Assembly (NCBI GenBank): GCA_003559755.1
Contig: PWKM01000283.1
Span: forward strand, 1 to 29,595
Length of the DNA: 29,595 nt
Direction of reading: 5' to 3'
DNA from: Planctomycetota bacterium
GTDB taxonomy: Bacteria; Planctomycetota; PUPC01
Part shown: piece by piece, positions 8,468 through 16,492 of the stretch
Layout: the number at the start of each line of letters is the position of its first letter
Numbering within the stretch: the first letter of the stretch is position 1
Program-made: the position numbers and the translations under genes
The notes under the pieces: model-generated
Seen by the model: only the letters and a program-made list of their open reading frames with translations
What the model was told of the DNA's origin: nothing
Databases searched by the model: none

Positions 8468-9262
8468 ATGAATGCAGTACGTCCCTTTGATCCCGCCGCG
8501 GAGGCCGACCGCATCGCCGGATTCATCCGCGATGAGCTCGCCGATGCCGGCCGGTCCGCCCTGGTGCTGGGCCTGTCCGGCGGGCTGGACTCGTCGGTGG
8601 TCGCGCTCCTGTGTGCCCGGGCCATCGAGGGCAGCCGCGTACACGCCCTCATCCTGCCGCATCGCCAGAGCACGACCGAAAGCGGCATCCACGCCCGCAA
8701 GGTGGCCTCCGACGCGGGCATCCAGGCCGAGACCATCGATATCACCCCCGCCGTCGATGTGCTGAAATCGACCCTGGAGCTGGACGATCGACGGCGGCTG
8801 GGCAACATCATGGCGCGGATTCGGATGATCGTGCTCTTCGACTGGTCCGAGGCCGTCGACGGCCTGGTGGTGGGCACGGGCAACCGGACCGAATGGCTGC
8901 TCGGTTACAGCACGCTCCACGGCGACGCCGCCTGCGCCTTTCTCCCGATCGGCCACCTGTACAAGTCGCAGGTCCGCCGGCTCGCCCGCCACCTGGGCGT
9001 GCCCGAGCAGATCATCGCAAAGCCGCCCAGCGCCGAGCTGTGGCGGGGCCAGACCGACGAGGGCGAACTGGGCCTGTCGTACGACGACGCCGACCGGGCG
9101 CTGGCCGCACTGGTCGATCAAGGGAAGACGGCCGAAGAGGCGATCGCCGAGGGCATCCCGGAAACCGTGGTCGAGCGGGTCCTGGAACGAGTCCGGGGGA
9201 GCGAGTTCAAGCGCCGCCAGCCGCCCGCCCTCGAACCGGTCGGAGAACGGAGCGGGCGATGA
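8468..9262 (+). CDS. nadE: NAD+ synthetase, ammonia-dependent
   Basis: The protein has 264 residues, the size of the single-domain NH3-dependent enzyme; no glutaminase domain is attached. It joins ammonia to deamido-NAD with ATP in the last step of NAD biosynthesis in the cytoplasm. The ATP pyrophosphatase P-loop SGGLDSS is at 37-43, the deamido-NAD/ATP site GTGNRTE at 136-142, and the lid segment KPPSAELWRGQTDEGELG at 185-202. A GGAGG ribosome site lies 6 nt before the ATG. Its stop overlaps the next start as ATGA, so the two are translationally coupled. Confidence 0.96.
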   Translation: MNAVRPFDPAAEADRIAGFIRDELADAGRSALVLGLSGGLDSSVVALLCARAIEGSRVHALILPHRQSTTESGIHARKVASDAGIQAETIDITPAVDVLKSTLELDDRRRLGNIMARIRMIVLFDWSEAVDGLVVGTGNRTEWLLGYSTLHGDAACAFLPIGHLYKSQVRRLARHLGVPEQIIAKPPSAELWRGQTDEGELGLSYDDADRALAALVDQGKTAEEAIAEGIPETVVERVLERVRGSEFKRRQPPALEPVGERSGR

Positions 9263-9813
9263 GCCGCTACGTGACGCGGGGCGGGGACAAGCTCGAGTTC
9301 GCACTCGGGGCGCTCGAGGTCGATCCGGCCGGCGGCGTCGCCGCCGACCTGGGCTCGCACATCGGCGGGTTCGTCGATTGCCTCCTGCAGCACGGCGCCC
9401 GCCGGGTCTATTCGGTGGACACCAGCTACGGCACCCTGGCGTGGACGCTCCGCCAGGACGAGCGGGTGGTGGTGATGGAGCGCACCAACGCGCTGCACGT
9501 CGAGCTCGATGAACCGGTCGACCTGGTCACGGTCGACGTCGGCTGGACGAAGCAGCGTCTGATCGTCCCGGTCGCGGTCGGGCTGGTCCGGCCCGGCGGG
9601 CTGGTGCTCTCGCTCCTGAAGCCGCAATACGAGGCGGACCCGGCCGACGTGGAGGGCGGCCTGCTGCCGCCGGACAAGGCGCGGGCCGTCGCTGCGGAGA
9701 TCGTGCAAGACCTGGACAAGGGGGGCGTCCCGGTGGCACAATGGGTGGAGTCGCCCATACGCGGCGGCAAGGGCAACGTCGAGTTCTTTCTCAAAATCGA
9801 GGTGGAGGAATGA
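9259..9813 (+). CDS. TlyA/FtsJ-like SAM-dependent methyltransferase lacking the S4 domain
   Basis: The protein has 184 residues. It starts almost directly with YVTRGGDKLEFAL, the linker segment of TlyA-type rRNA 2'-O-methyltransferases. It then has the SAM-binding motif DLGSHIGGFVDCLL (about 31-44), the acidic loop DVGWTKQRL and the LKPQYEA motif, which match TlyA in order and spacing. The N-terminal S4 RNA-binding domain of TlyA (about 60 residues) is absent, and no upstream start could restore it because nadE occupies that DNA. Its target is therefore uncertain: rRNA, another RNA, or a small molecule. The ATG overlaps the nadE stop. Confidence 0.82.
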   Translation: MSRYVTRGGDKLEFALGALEVDPAGGVAADLGSHIGGFVDCLLQHGARRVYSVDTSYGTLAWTLRQDERVVVMERTNALHVELDEPVDLVTVDVGWTKQRLIVPVAVGLVRPGGLVLSLLKPQYEADPADVEGGLLPPDKARAVAAEIVQDLDKGGVPVAQWVESPIRGGKGNVEFFLKIEVEE

Positions 9814-9910
9814 CGGGTCGGGCGGCGTCCTCATCCGGTCGGCAAGCAGCACGTCCTCGGCCCGGCGGTTATGTGGGGGGGCCTGCCCCCTCGGTAAAGG
9901 CAGATCAACG

Positions 9911-10885
9911 ATGATCAGACACAAGCGATTGCTTCGGGTCGCGCTCGCCGTCCTCGTCGGCATTCTCGTCGCCGTGCTCGGCTACTATGTGGCCGGACGG
10001 ATCCATCGCAGCCGGGTGGGCAGCCCGGAACCGCTGGTCAGCGAAGACGACGACGACCCCGGCGATTTCGTCGGGCGGATGCCGCCGGACCACAAGCCGC
10101 TGCCTCGCGAACGGCTTCGCTATGAGATCACCACGCCCCTGGGCAAGTCGGGCGAGTTGGTCCTGGCAGTCGGCCCCGACGGGCAGCGCGGAGAAGGACG
10201 GGCTGCCTACCGGGTGACCGCCAGCGTGGCCACCAGCCCCGCGGTTTCGTCGGTCTACGTGGTCGAGGGCCAGATCACCTCGCTCATCGACGCCCGGACG
10301 CTCCTCCCGATCGAGTACGCTGAGCGCGTCCATTACGGCTTCGCGGTCGCCATCGACCGGTCACACAAGAAGCTGGTTTACGAACGCTCCCCCGCGTCGG
10401 TCACGGCCTACGAGGACAAGGGCGACGGGCTCGAACTGCGGGACGGCCCCCGGTCGATCCCCCCGGACGCACACCATTTTATGTCGATTCCCTACTACCT
10501 CAGACATCGGCCGATGGCCCCCGGCGATTCGTTCGAGATGGTGGCCTCCGATCGGAAACGCGATGTTGTCGCCCACATTTCCGTTCTCCGTGAGGAGCCC
10601 GTCGAGCTGCCCGCGGGAGAGACCCGGGATGCGCTGGTCATCGAGGTCAGGTCGGACCTGACTCGGAGGTTATGGAAGGGTGCCCGGCTGCTCGTCTGGG
10701 TGGACAAGGCGGAGGGCTATCCCCATCGTATTGACGCCAGCATGGCGTTGGGTACAATAACAGCCACTCTCGCCGAGCGTACGGTGAGGGCGACCGAGCG
10801 TGCAACCACCACCGGCGACACGCCGAACACGCCCGGCGCCGGCCCGACGGGCCAATCCGATCCACTGCCCTCGAGAGACCAGTAA
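9911..10885 (+). CDS. DUF3108-family membrane-anchored periplasmic protein
   Basis: The protein has 324 residues with one N-terminal membrane segment (about 9-28) behind a basic MIRHKR start, so the bulk is periplasmic. The body is beta-rich and has the DUF3108 pattern: repeated strands around YVVEGQITSLIDARTLLPI, the segment RSIPPDAHHFMSIPYYLR, and a final strand set ending in VDKAEGYPHRIDA. Members of this family are thought to be envelope or lipid-related, with no assigned reaction. The tail after about 285 is low-complexity (Thr/Pro/Gly). It follows a 97-bp gap with a GGGGG/CCCCC hairpin (9876-9890) that lacks a U-tract. AAAGG lies about 10 nt before the ATG. Confidence 0.78.
   Translation: MIRHKRLLRVALAVLVGILVAVLGYYVAGRIHRSRVGSPEPLVSEDDDDPGDFVGRMPPDHKPLPRERLRYEITTPLGKSGELVLAVGPDGQRGEGRAAYRVTASVATSPAVSSVYVVEGQITSLIDARTLLPIEYAERVHYGFAVAIDRSHKKLVYERSPASVTAYEDKGDGLELRDGPRSIPPDAHHFMSIPYYLRHRPMAPGDSFEMVASDRKRDVVAHISVLREEPVELPAGETRDALVIEVRSDLTRRLWKGARLLVWVDKAEGYPHRIDASMALGTITATLAERTVRATERATTTGDTPNTPGAGPTGQSDPLPSRDQ
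10731..10758 (+). promoter_or_regulatory. Internal promoter ahead of kdsB
   Basis: TTGACG (10731-10736) and TACAAT (10753-10758) are 16 nt apart, each five of six matches to the sigma70 consensus. The site lies inside the 3' end of the DUF3108 gene, about 130 nt before the kdsB start, and could express kdsB and the peptidase independently of the upstream genes. Confidence 0.45.
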
Positions 10886-10890
10886 GCTTC

Positions 10891-11631
10891 GTGAACGCCG
10901 TTGGCATCATCCCCGCCCGCTACCAGTCGACCCGCCTGCCCGGCAAGCTGCTCCTCTGTGAGACCGGGCGGCCGCTCATCCAGCACGTGTGGGAGCGAGC
11001 AGCGGGCGCCCCATCGCTCGACCAGGTCATCATCGCGACCGACGACGAGCGCATCCGGGATGCCGCCGCCGGGTTCGGAGCCGAGGTCAGGATGACCTCG
11101 CCCGCCCACCCGACGGGCACCGATCGCATCGCCGAGGTCGCCGCCGACCTCGACCACGACATCGTGGTCAATATCCAGGGCGACGAGCCCGAGATCGAGC
11201 CCGACGCCATCGACGCCGCTGTCCGGGCACTCGTGGAAGCGCCGCAGGCCGTCATCGCCACCCTGGCCTGCCCAACCAAGGACCCCGACCGGGCGGCGGA
11301 CCCCAACGCGGTGAAGGTCGTGTGCGGCACCGACGGCCGCGCCCTCTACTTCTCGCGGGCACCCATCCCCCACCACCGCGAACCCGACCGGGGGGCCGTG
11401 TTCCTCATCCACGTCGGCCTGTACGCCTACCGGCGCGAGTTCCTGCTCGAACTCGCCCACCTGCCCCAGACCCCACTGGAGCAGGCCGAGAAGCTGGAAC
11501 AACTCCGTACCCTCGAACACGGCCGCATCATCCAGGTCGCCGAAACCGCCCATCCGGCCGTGGGGGTCGACACCCCGGCCGACTACCGCGAGTTCGTGCG
11601 ACGTTATCAACAGAAAGGACCAACGCAGTGA
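10891..11631 (+). CDS. kdsB: 3-deoxy-manno-octulosonate cytidylyltransferase
   Basis: The protein has 246 residues, normal for KdsB. It activates Kdo with CTP to CMP-Kdo for the inner core of lipopolysaccharide. The nucleotide-binding start IIPARYQSTRLPGKLL (about 6-21), the ATDDERI segment near 50, QGDEPEI near 95 and YFSRAPIPH near 152 are all as in the family. The start is GTG at 10891, 5 nt after the previous stop, with only a weak upstream purine run. Its stop overlaps the next gene's GTG. Its presence implies an outer membrane with Kdo-containing lipid or glycan. Confidence 0.95.
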   Translation: MNAVGIIPARYQSTRLPGKLLLCETGRPLIQHVWERAAGAPSLDQVIIATDDERIRDAAAGFGAEVRMTSPAHPTGTDRIAEVAADLDHDIVVNIQGDEPEIEPDAIDAAVRALVEAPQAVIATLACPTKDPDRAADPNAVKVVCGTDGRALYFSRAPIPHHREPDRGAVFLIHVGLYAYRREFLLELAHLPQTPLEQAEKLEQLRTLEHGRIIQVAETAHPAVGVDTPADYREFVRRYQQKGPTQ

Positions 11632-12821
11632 CGACCACCCAGTCCGACGATACGTACACCATCGACGAAGGCCGCGCCATCGACACGGTGATGCGGCTGC
11701 TCAGCGTCCCCGGCGTCTCCTGCCAGGAGAAACAGATCGCCGAGGCCATCATCGAGATGCTCGCCGATGCCGGGGTGCCCGACGATGCGATCCGGTTCGA
11801 CAACGCCCACAAGAAAAGCCCTTTCGGCGGGGAATGCGGGAACCTGATTGTCAATCTCCCCGGCTCGTCGAGCCGGCCGCGGCGGATGCTGGTGGCCCAT
11901 ATCGACACCGTCCCCATCTGTGCAGACGCCAGGCCGGTCCGTCGCAAGGACTACATCGAGCCGGCGGGCGAGACCGGGCTGGGGGCGGACAATCGGTCGG
12001 GCGTGGGCGCGGTGCTCACCGCCGCACTCGAGGTCGTCACCCGCGGCCTGCCCCATCCCCCGCTCACCTTCCTGTTCACCGTTCAGGAAGAGATCGGGCT
12101 CGTCGGGGCGCGGTTCGTCGATAAACGATACATCGGGAAGCCGGAACTGGTGTTCAACTGGGACGGGAACGCCCCCGACTGCCTCGAGATCGGGGCGACC
12201 GGAGGGTATCATATCGACATCGACGTGACGGGCATCCCCTCCCACGCAGGCGGTCAGCCGGAGCAGGGCGTATCGGCCGCGATGATCGCCGCACTGGCGA
12301 TGGCCGATCTGCAGGAGAACGGCTGGTTCGGGCTGGTGATGAAGGACGGAGTGAGAGGGACATCGAACATCGGCGTCCTCCAGGGCGGCGAGGCGACCAA
12401 CGTCGTGCTCGACCGGCTGCACCTCGAGGGCGAGTGCCGCAGCTTCTGCACGTCGCTCCGCAAACGCATCGCCGACGCCTATCGCCAGGCGTTCGAGCGG
12501 GCGGCCCGGTCACTGGCCACCAGCGAGGGCGAGCACGGGTCCGTCGAGTTCAACTACCACAAAAAATACGAGGCGTTCAAGCTGACCGAGAAGAGCCCCT
12601 GCGTGAACGAAGCGGTCCGCGTGCTCGACAAACTGGACCTGAACCCGGCTCTCGAGTACAGCAACGGCGGGCTCGACGCCAACTGGCTGGTCGAGCGCGG
12701 CCTCGACGCGGTGACCCTGGGGGCGGGCACAGTCAACGCCCACACCATCGGCGAAAAGCTCGACATCCCGAAGTTCCTCACCGCCTGCCGAGTCGCCGTC
12801 GGGCTGGCGACCGGCCGGTAA
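11628..12821 (+). CDS. M20-family metallopeptidase (PepT-like)
   Basis: I place the start at the GTG at 11628, which overlaps the kdsB stop (GTGA) and has AAAGGA 8 nt upstream; this gives 397 residues. The di-zinc ligands of the M20 family are visible: HID at 91-93, the bridging Asp in ADNRSG at 121, Glu-Glu at 154-155 (general base and ligand), Asp near 179 and the C-terminal His in AHTIGEK at 372. A lid/dimerisation domain lies at about 195-310 (GIPSHAGGQPEQG). It resembles PepT-type tripeptidases, though deacetylase or carboxypeptidase activity cannot be excluded. It is a cytoplasmic protein with no signal peptide. Confidence 0.88.
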   Translation: MTTTQSDDTYTIDEGRAIDTVMRLLSVPGVSCQEKQIAEAIIEMLADAGVPDDAIRFDNAHKKSPFGGECGNLIVNLPGSSSRPRRMLVAHIDTVPICADARPVRRKDYIEPAGETGLGADNRSGVGAVLTAALEVVTRGLPHPPLTFLFTVQEEIGLVGARFVDKRYIGKPELVFNWDGNAPDCLEIGATGGYHIDIDVTGIPSHAGGQPEQGVSAAMIAALAMADLQENGWFGLVMKDGVRGTSNIGVLQGGEATNVVLDRLHLEGECRSFCTSLRKRIADAYRQAFERAARSLATSEGEHGSVEFNYHKKYEAFKLTEKSPCVNEAVRVLDKLDLNPALEYSNGGLDANWLVERGLDAVTLGAGTVNAHTIGEKLDIPKFLTACRVAVGLATGR

Positions 12822-12922
12822 TCGGGCCAGGTCCCGCAGATTCGGCCTATGGGTATCGGTGGCCGCCATCAGAAAGACGGAGAGGCCCCCGCTCGAGTTG
12901 AAACCGGATGTGAGGCCGAGGC

Positions 12923-13876
12923 ATGACGCCACGGGATGAGTTCATCAACGCATTGGAACTGGGACCGCCACGCGGCCGGGTCCCGACCTTCGAGCTCGTC
13001 TTCTTCCTGACCATGGAGGCGTTCGGCAGGGTGTTCCCCGGCCACCGACGGTTTACCCAGTGGGACCAGATGAGCGCCCGCGAGCAGGACGCCCAGGTCG
13101 CCCACGCCGCCCAACTGTACATCGACATCGCCGACCGCTACGGCCATCACGCCATTATGGTGCACGGATTCGACGGCATGCCCGACTCCCTCCAGCTCAT
13201 CGCCGGGAAGATTCGGGAGTTGACCGGAGATCGGTTCTTCCTCACCCGGCACGGCGACGCCACCTTCGGGCTGCCCGACGGCGAACAAATGGCCGAGTTC
13301 GCCTATCGCATCGCCGATGAACCGGAAGCCCTGCACGGGAAGGCGACGGAGCGGGTGGACCGGGCTCTGGACCGCTCCGAGGCCGAGATGGGCCTCGGAC
13401 TGTGGGACGGGATGACTCTGTGCAGCGATTACTGCTTCAACACCGGCCCGTTCCTCAGCCCCGCCCAGTTCGGCGAGTTCGTCGCCCCATACCTCGAACG
13501 GCTGGTCCGCGGCTACCGCGACCAGGGCTACTATGTCATCAAGCACACCGACGGCGACATCATGCCCATCCTCGACCAACTCGTGCAATGCCGGCCACAC
13601 GCACTCCACTCGCTCGACCCGCAGGCCGGGGTGGACATCGCCGAGGTGAAACGGCGCTGCGGCGACGACCTGTGCCTGATCGGAAACGTGAACTGCGCCC
13701 TGCTCCAGACGGGCACCGACGAGGAATGCATCGAGTCGGCCCGATACTGTATCGAGCACGGCATGCCCGGCGGCGGTTACATCTTCTCGACCAGCAATTG
13801 CGTGTATACCGGCATGCCGCTCGAACGCTACGAGCTCATCAACCGCATCTGGCGGGAAGAAGCGATCTATCCATAG
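12923..13876 (+). CDS. Uroporphyrinogen decarboxylase-like (URO-D superfamily) protein
   Basis: The protein has 317 residues and a TIM-barrel pattern of the URO-D/cobalamin methyltransferase superfamily: DYCFNTGPFLSPAQFGEF near 168, then KHTDGDIMPILDQLV near 209 and HSLDPQAGVDIAEVK near 231, followed by LIGNVNC. True HemE has an N-terminal RQAGR-type motif with arginines for the substrate carboxylates; that is not seen here. So it is more likely a methyltransferase-type or uncharacterised member than HemE. It follows a 101-bp gap with no evident promoter, and is followed by the promoter of the large operon. Confidence 0.82.
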   Translation: MTPRDEFINALELGPPRGRVPTFELVFFLTMEAFGRVFPGHRRFTQWDQMSAREQDAQVAHAAQLYIDIADRYGHHAIMVHGFDGMPDSLQLIAGKIRELTGDRFFLTRHGDATFGLPDGEQMAEFAYRIADEPEALHGKATERVDRALDRSEAEMGLGLWDGMTLCSDYCFNTGPFLSPAQFGEFVAPYLERLVRGYRDQGYYVIKHTDGDIMPILDQLVQCRPHALHSLDPQAGVDIAEVKRRCGDDLCLIGNVNCALLQTGTDEECIESARYCIEHGMPGGGYIFSTSNCVYTGMPLERYELINRIWREEAIYP

Positions 13877-13915
13877 ACGACCGCTCCGTTTTTGGCCTGT
13901 GCTTCGACCAGAATC

Positions 13916-13924
13916 TGCTATAAT
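13916..13924 (+). promoter_or_regulatory. Extended -10 promoter of the large redox/biosynthesis operon
   Basis: TGCTATAAT is a perfect extended -10 element (TGn plus consensus TATAAT). No good -35 lies at 16-18 nt, which is usual for extended -10 promoters; TTGGCC at 13892-13897 is 21 nt away. The start site would be near 13931. It is the only strong promoter-like site I see before the genes from 14106 onward. Confidence 0.6.
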
Positions 13925-13949
13925 GACACAAAGTAGTAGGAGAACAGGT

Positions 13950-14096
13950 GTGGTGCTGCAGCGGCTCGCCCGGGCGTACCCTGGCGGCTGTTGCGGCGAA
14001 GGATCAAAGGATGTTCGGCCGGGATGTGCCGGGGCCGGGCCATCCCCAGCCGGAAAGCGAAGTCAGACGATTGTACCGTCACCTGAACAGGGATAG
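13950..14096 (+). CDS. Possible 48-residue leader peptide
   Basis: A GTG at 13950 lies 7 nt after AGGAG (13938-13942), just downstream of the predicted transcription start, and opens a frame that ends with TAG at 14094-14096, nine nt before the next gene. The peptide starts VVLQRLARAYPGGCCGEG and has three cysteines. A second frame from the GTG at 13948 (ends 14265) shares the same ribosome site, so the choice of frame is uncertain. I recognise no family. The remaining 13877-14105 sequence shows no known riboswitch. Confidence 0.25.
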   Translation: MVLQRLARAYPGGCCGEGSKDVRPGCAGAGPSPAGKRSQTIVPSPEQG

Positions 14097-14105
14097 AACG
14101 AGGTT

Positions 14106-15509
14106 TTGGGACTGGACCGAATCGACACCATCATACCGGCTGCGACGGCAGCCGTGGCCACGGTTGTCCTGGCCGTGTGGCTCGGCGGGAGCGTGGTCAC
14201 CGGTCTGCCTCAGCGGCTGCCCGAAGTCGAGGAGCAGCCGGAGCGCGAGCCGGCCCGGCCGATAGCCGAGACCGGCGAACACCGGGCCACGGGGCTCGAG
14301 CCGCCGGAACTGTCCGGCTCGTGGCCGCGATTCCGGAACGCCGGCTTCGACAACATCGCGCACGAAGGTCCCGCGCTCGCCCGGAGCTGGCCCGCCGACG
14401 GCCCGCCGGTCCTGTGGTCGCTCGAGGTCGGAGAGGGACACGCCGGCGCCGCCGTCCTCAACGGGCGGATTTACATCACCGATTTCGACGCCGAGCTCCG
14501 ACGCGACGTGATCCGATGCCTGTCCCTGGAAGACGGCCGGGAGGTGTGGAGTTTCTCTTACCCCGCCAACGTCACCCGCAAATACGGGATGTCGCGGACC
14601 GTGCCCGCCGTCACCGACGACTATGTCCTCTCCATCGGACCCAAAGCTCACGTCGTCTGCCTCGACACAGCCACCGGCGAGCTGCGATGGGCCATCGACC
14701 TCGTCGAGGAGTACGGCACCCGTGTGCCGTCCTGGTACACCGGCCAATGCCCCCTGATCGACGACGGACGGGCGATCATCGCCCCCGGCGGCAACGAGGT
14801 GCTGATGATCGCCGTGGACTGCGAGACCGGCGAACTCGTGTGGGAGACGCCCAACCCCGACCGGTGGGGGATGACCCATTCATCGATTATCCCGACCGAG
14901 ATCGACGGCGAGCGGATGTACCTCTACCCCGCCAGCGGCGGGCTGGCCGCAGTGTCCGCCGAGACCGGCGAGATGCTGTGGACGGACCCGACCTGGCGGG
15001 TGTCGTTCGCCAATGTCCCCGCACCCGTCCCCATCGGCGAAGGCCGCATCTTGCTGAGCGGCGGGTACGGCGGAGCCGGCAGCAGAATGATCCAGGTCAC
15101 CCGACAGGGCGATGGCTACCGGGTCGAGACGCTGGCCAGCTTCACCGAACGCGAGTTCAGCGCCGAACAGCATACCCCTATCTACTACGACGGATATCTG
15201 TACGGGGTCATCGTGGGCGGGCAACTGGTCTGTGCCCATCCCGCCGGCGAGATCGTCTGGGCGACCGACCGGAGGGAACCGTTCGGAGCCGGACGCGGGC
15301 CGTATCTCATCGCCGACGACCTGCTCTTCCTGCTGACCGATACCGGAGAACTCGTGCTCGTAGAGCCGAGCCCCGCCGGGTACCGTGAACTGGATCGGGC
15401 CGTGATCTTCGACGCGGACCAGGCGTTCGGGCCGATGGCCATCGCCGGAGGGCGACTGCTGGTTCGCGATGAGACGACACTCAAGTGTCTCGACGTGCGG
15501 AGCGAATAA
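14106..15509 (+). CDS. Membrane-anchored PQQ-like beta-propeller protein
   Basis: The protein has 467 residues from a TTG start at 14106 with GAACGAGG just upstream. One membrane segment at about 10-32 anchors it, with a proline/glutamate-rich linker to about 70. The body starts with SWPRFRNAGFDN, the family's WPxFRG-type first strand, and has repeated blades (VVCLDTATGELRW, IAVDCETGELVWETP, AVSAETGEMLW, LVCAHPAGEIVW). These are PQQ-like repeats of the BamB/outer-membrane-propeller type. No quinoprotein dehydrogenase active-site residues or Cys-Cys pair are obvious, so it is probably a scaffold or binding protein facing the periplasm. It is the first long gene of the large operon. Confidence 0.88.
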   Translation: MGLDRIDTIIPAATAAVATVVLAVWLGGSVVTGLPQRLPEVEEQPEREPARPIAETGEHRATGLEPPELSGSWPRFRNAGFDNIAHEGPALARSWPADGPPVLWSLEVGEGHAGAAVLNGRIYITDFDAELRRDVIRCLSLEDGREVWSFSYPANVTRKYGMSRTVPAVTDDYVLSIGPKAHVVCLDTATGELRWAIDLVEEYGTRVPSWYTGQCPLIDDGRAIIAPGGNEVLMIAVDCETGELVWETPNPDRWGMTHSSIIPTEIDGERMYLYPASGGLAAVSAETGEMLWTDPTWRVSFANVPAPVPIGEGRILLSGGYGGAGSRMIQVTRQGDGYRVETLASFTEREFSAEQHTPIYYDGYLYGVIVGGQLVCAHPAGEIVWATDRREPFGAGRGPYLIADDLLFLLTDTGELVLVEPSPAGYRELDRAVIFDADQAFGPMAIAGGRLLVRDETTLKCLDVRSE

Positions 15510-15511
15510 AA

Positions 15512-16492
15512 ATGTCCGAGAACGCCAAAACCGCCGTCATCGTCGGGCTGGTGGTCGTCGCTGTGGCCGCCGCTGCCTACATCGTCGCCACGTACGATGT
15601 CACCGGGGAGCGTCCGCAGATACCGCCGCCCCCGCCGACCGACCCCGACCTGGTGCTTTATCGCGAGGTGCCCGGGTTCGACACCGGGTTCGACCAGGTC
15701 CACGCGATCGCCGTCGGACCGGGCGACTTGGTCTACGTGGCCGGCCCGAGCTCGATCCGCGTGTTCGACCCCGAGGGCGAGCCCGAGCGGGATGTCGCGG
15801 TCCCCGGCGCCCGTTCCCTGGCCGTCGATGCAGACGGCACCCTGTACGCGGCGACACAGCAGCGCATCTACACGATTCTGCCCGACGGCGAGCCGGCTGT
15901 ATGGAAGGAACTCCCGGTCGGCGCCCGGATTACCGGCATGGCCGTGTCGGACGCGGGCGTATTCGTCGCCGATCACTCGGACCTGCTGGTCCGTCGCTAC
16001 GACCGGGCGGGCGGGCTCCTCAACGAGATCGCCGGCGCGGACGAACGGCGCGACATCCGGGGCATCCGGGCACCGATGCCTCACCTCGACGTCGCGGTCG
16101 GCCCCGACGGCCTGGTCTATGTGGTCAACCCGGGCTTCATGCAGATCGAGGTCTATACCCCCGACGGCGAGCCGCTGGCCGCGTGGGGCGAACCGGGCAC
16201 CGACATCCGCGGGTTCCGCCCCTGCTGCAATCCCTGCCATATCACCGTCCTGGGCGACGGTCGGATCGTCACCAGCGAGAAGGGCGAGCCGCGGGTCAAA
16301 ATCTATGAGAAGGACGGCGGCTTCGTCGGCGTGGTGGCCGGCCCCGAGCTCTTCCCCCATCCGCCCGCGGTCGATGCCCGCACGGCCGAACGACCGGCGA
16401 ACGACGTGGCCGCCGACAGCCGGGACCGCGTCCTGGTGCTCGACCGCGTCCGAATGGCTGTCCGAATCTTCGTCGAAAAGGGAGCCGAATGA
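15512..16492 (+). CDS. Membrane-anchored NHL-type beta-propeller with a CxxCH motif
   Basis: The ATG at 15512 has CGGAG 9 nt upstream and lies 2 nt after the previous stop; a GTG at 15485 is possible but less likely. The 326-residue protein has a single membrane segment (about 7-26), a proline-rich linker, and NHL-like repeats (VHAIAVGPGDLVYVAG, RSLAVDADGTLYAA, LDVAVGPDGLVYVVNPG). At 238-243 it reads CCNPCH, so C239-x2-C242-H243 is a formal c-type heme attachment motif in a protein that should face the periplasm. I know related propellers with a CCNP segment at this place, so the motif may instead bind metal or a cluster. Its stop overlaps the next start (ATGATGA). Confidence 0.82.
   Translation: MSENAKTAVIVGLVVVAVAAAAYIVATYDVTGERPQIPPPPPTDPDLVLYREVPGFDTGFDQVHAIAVGPGDLVYVAGPSSIRVFDPEGEPERDVAVPGARSLAVDADGTLYAATQQRIYTILPDGEPAVWKELPVGARITGMAVSDAGVFVADHSDLLVRRYDRAGGLLNEIAGADERRDIRGIRAPMPHLDVAVGPDGLVYVVNPGFMQIEVYTPDGEPLAAWGEPGTDIRGFRPCCNPCHITVLGDGRIVTSEKGEPRVKIYEKDGGFVGVVAGPELFPHPPAVDARTAERPANDVAADSRDRVLVLDRVRMAVRIFVEKGAE

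Noticed and set aside
9875..9890. GGGGG/CCCCC hairpin between the methyltransferase and DUF3108 genes as a terminator
   Set aside because: The stem is only about 5 bp and is followed by TCGGTAAAGG with no U-tract.
13925..14105. Riboswitch or small RNA gene (cobalamin, c-di-GMP, SRP RNA) in the operon leader
   Set aside because: None of the conserved boxes of these classes could be matched by eye. The region is GC-rich with only short dyads.
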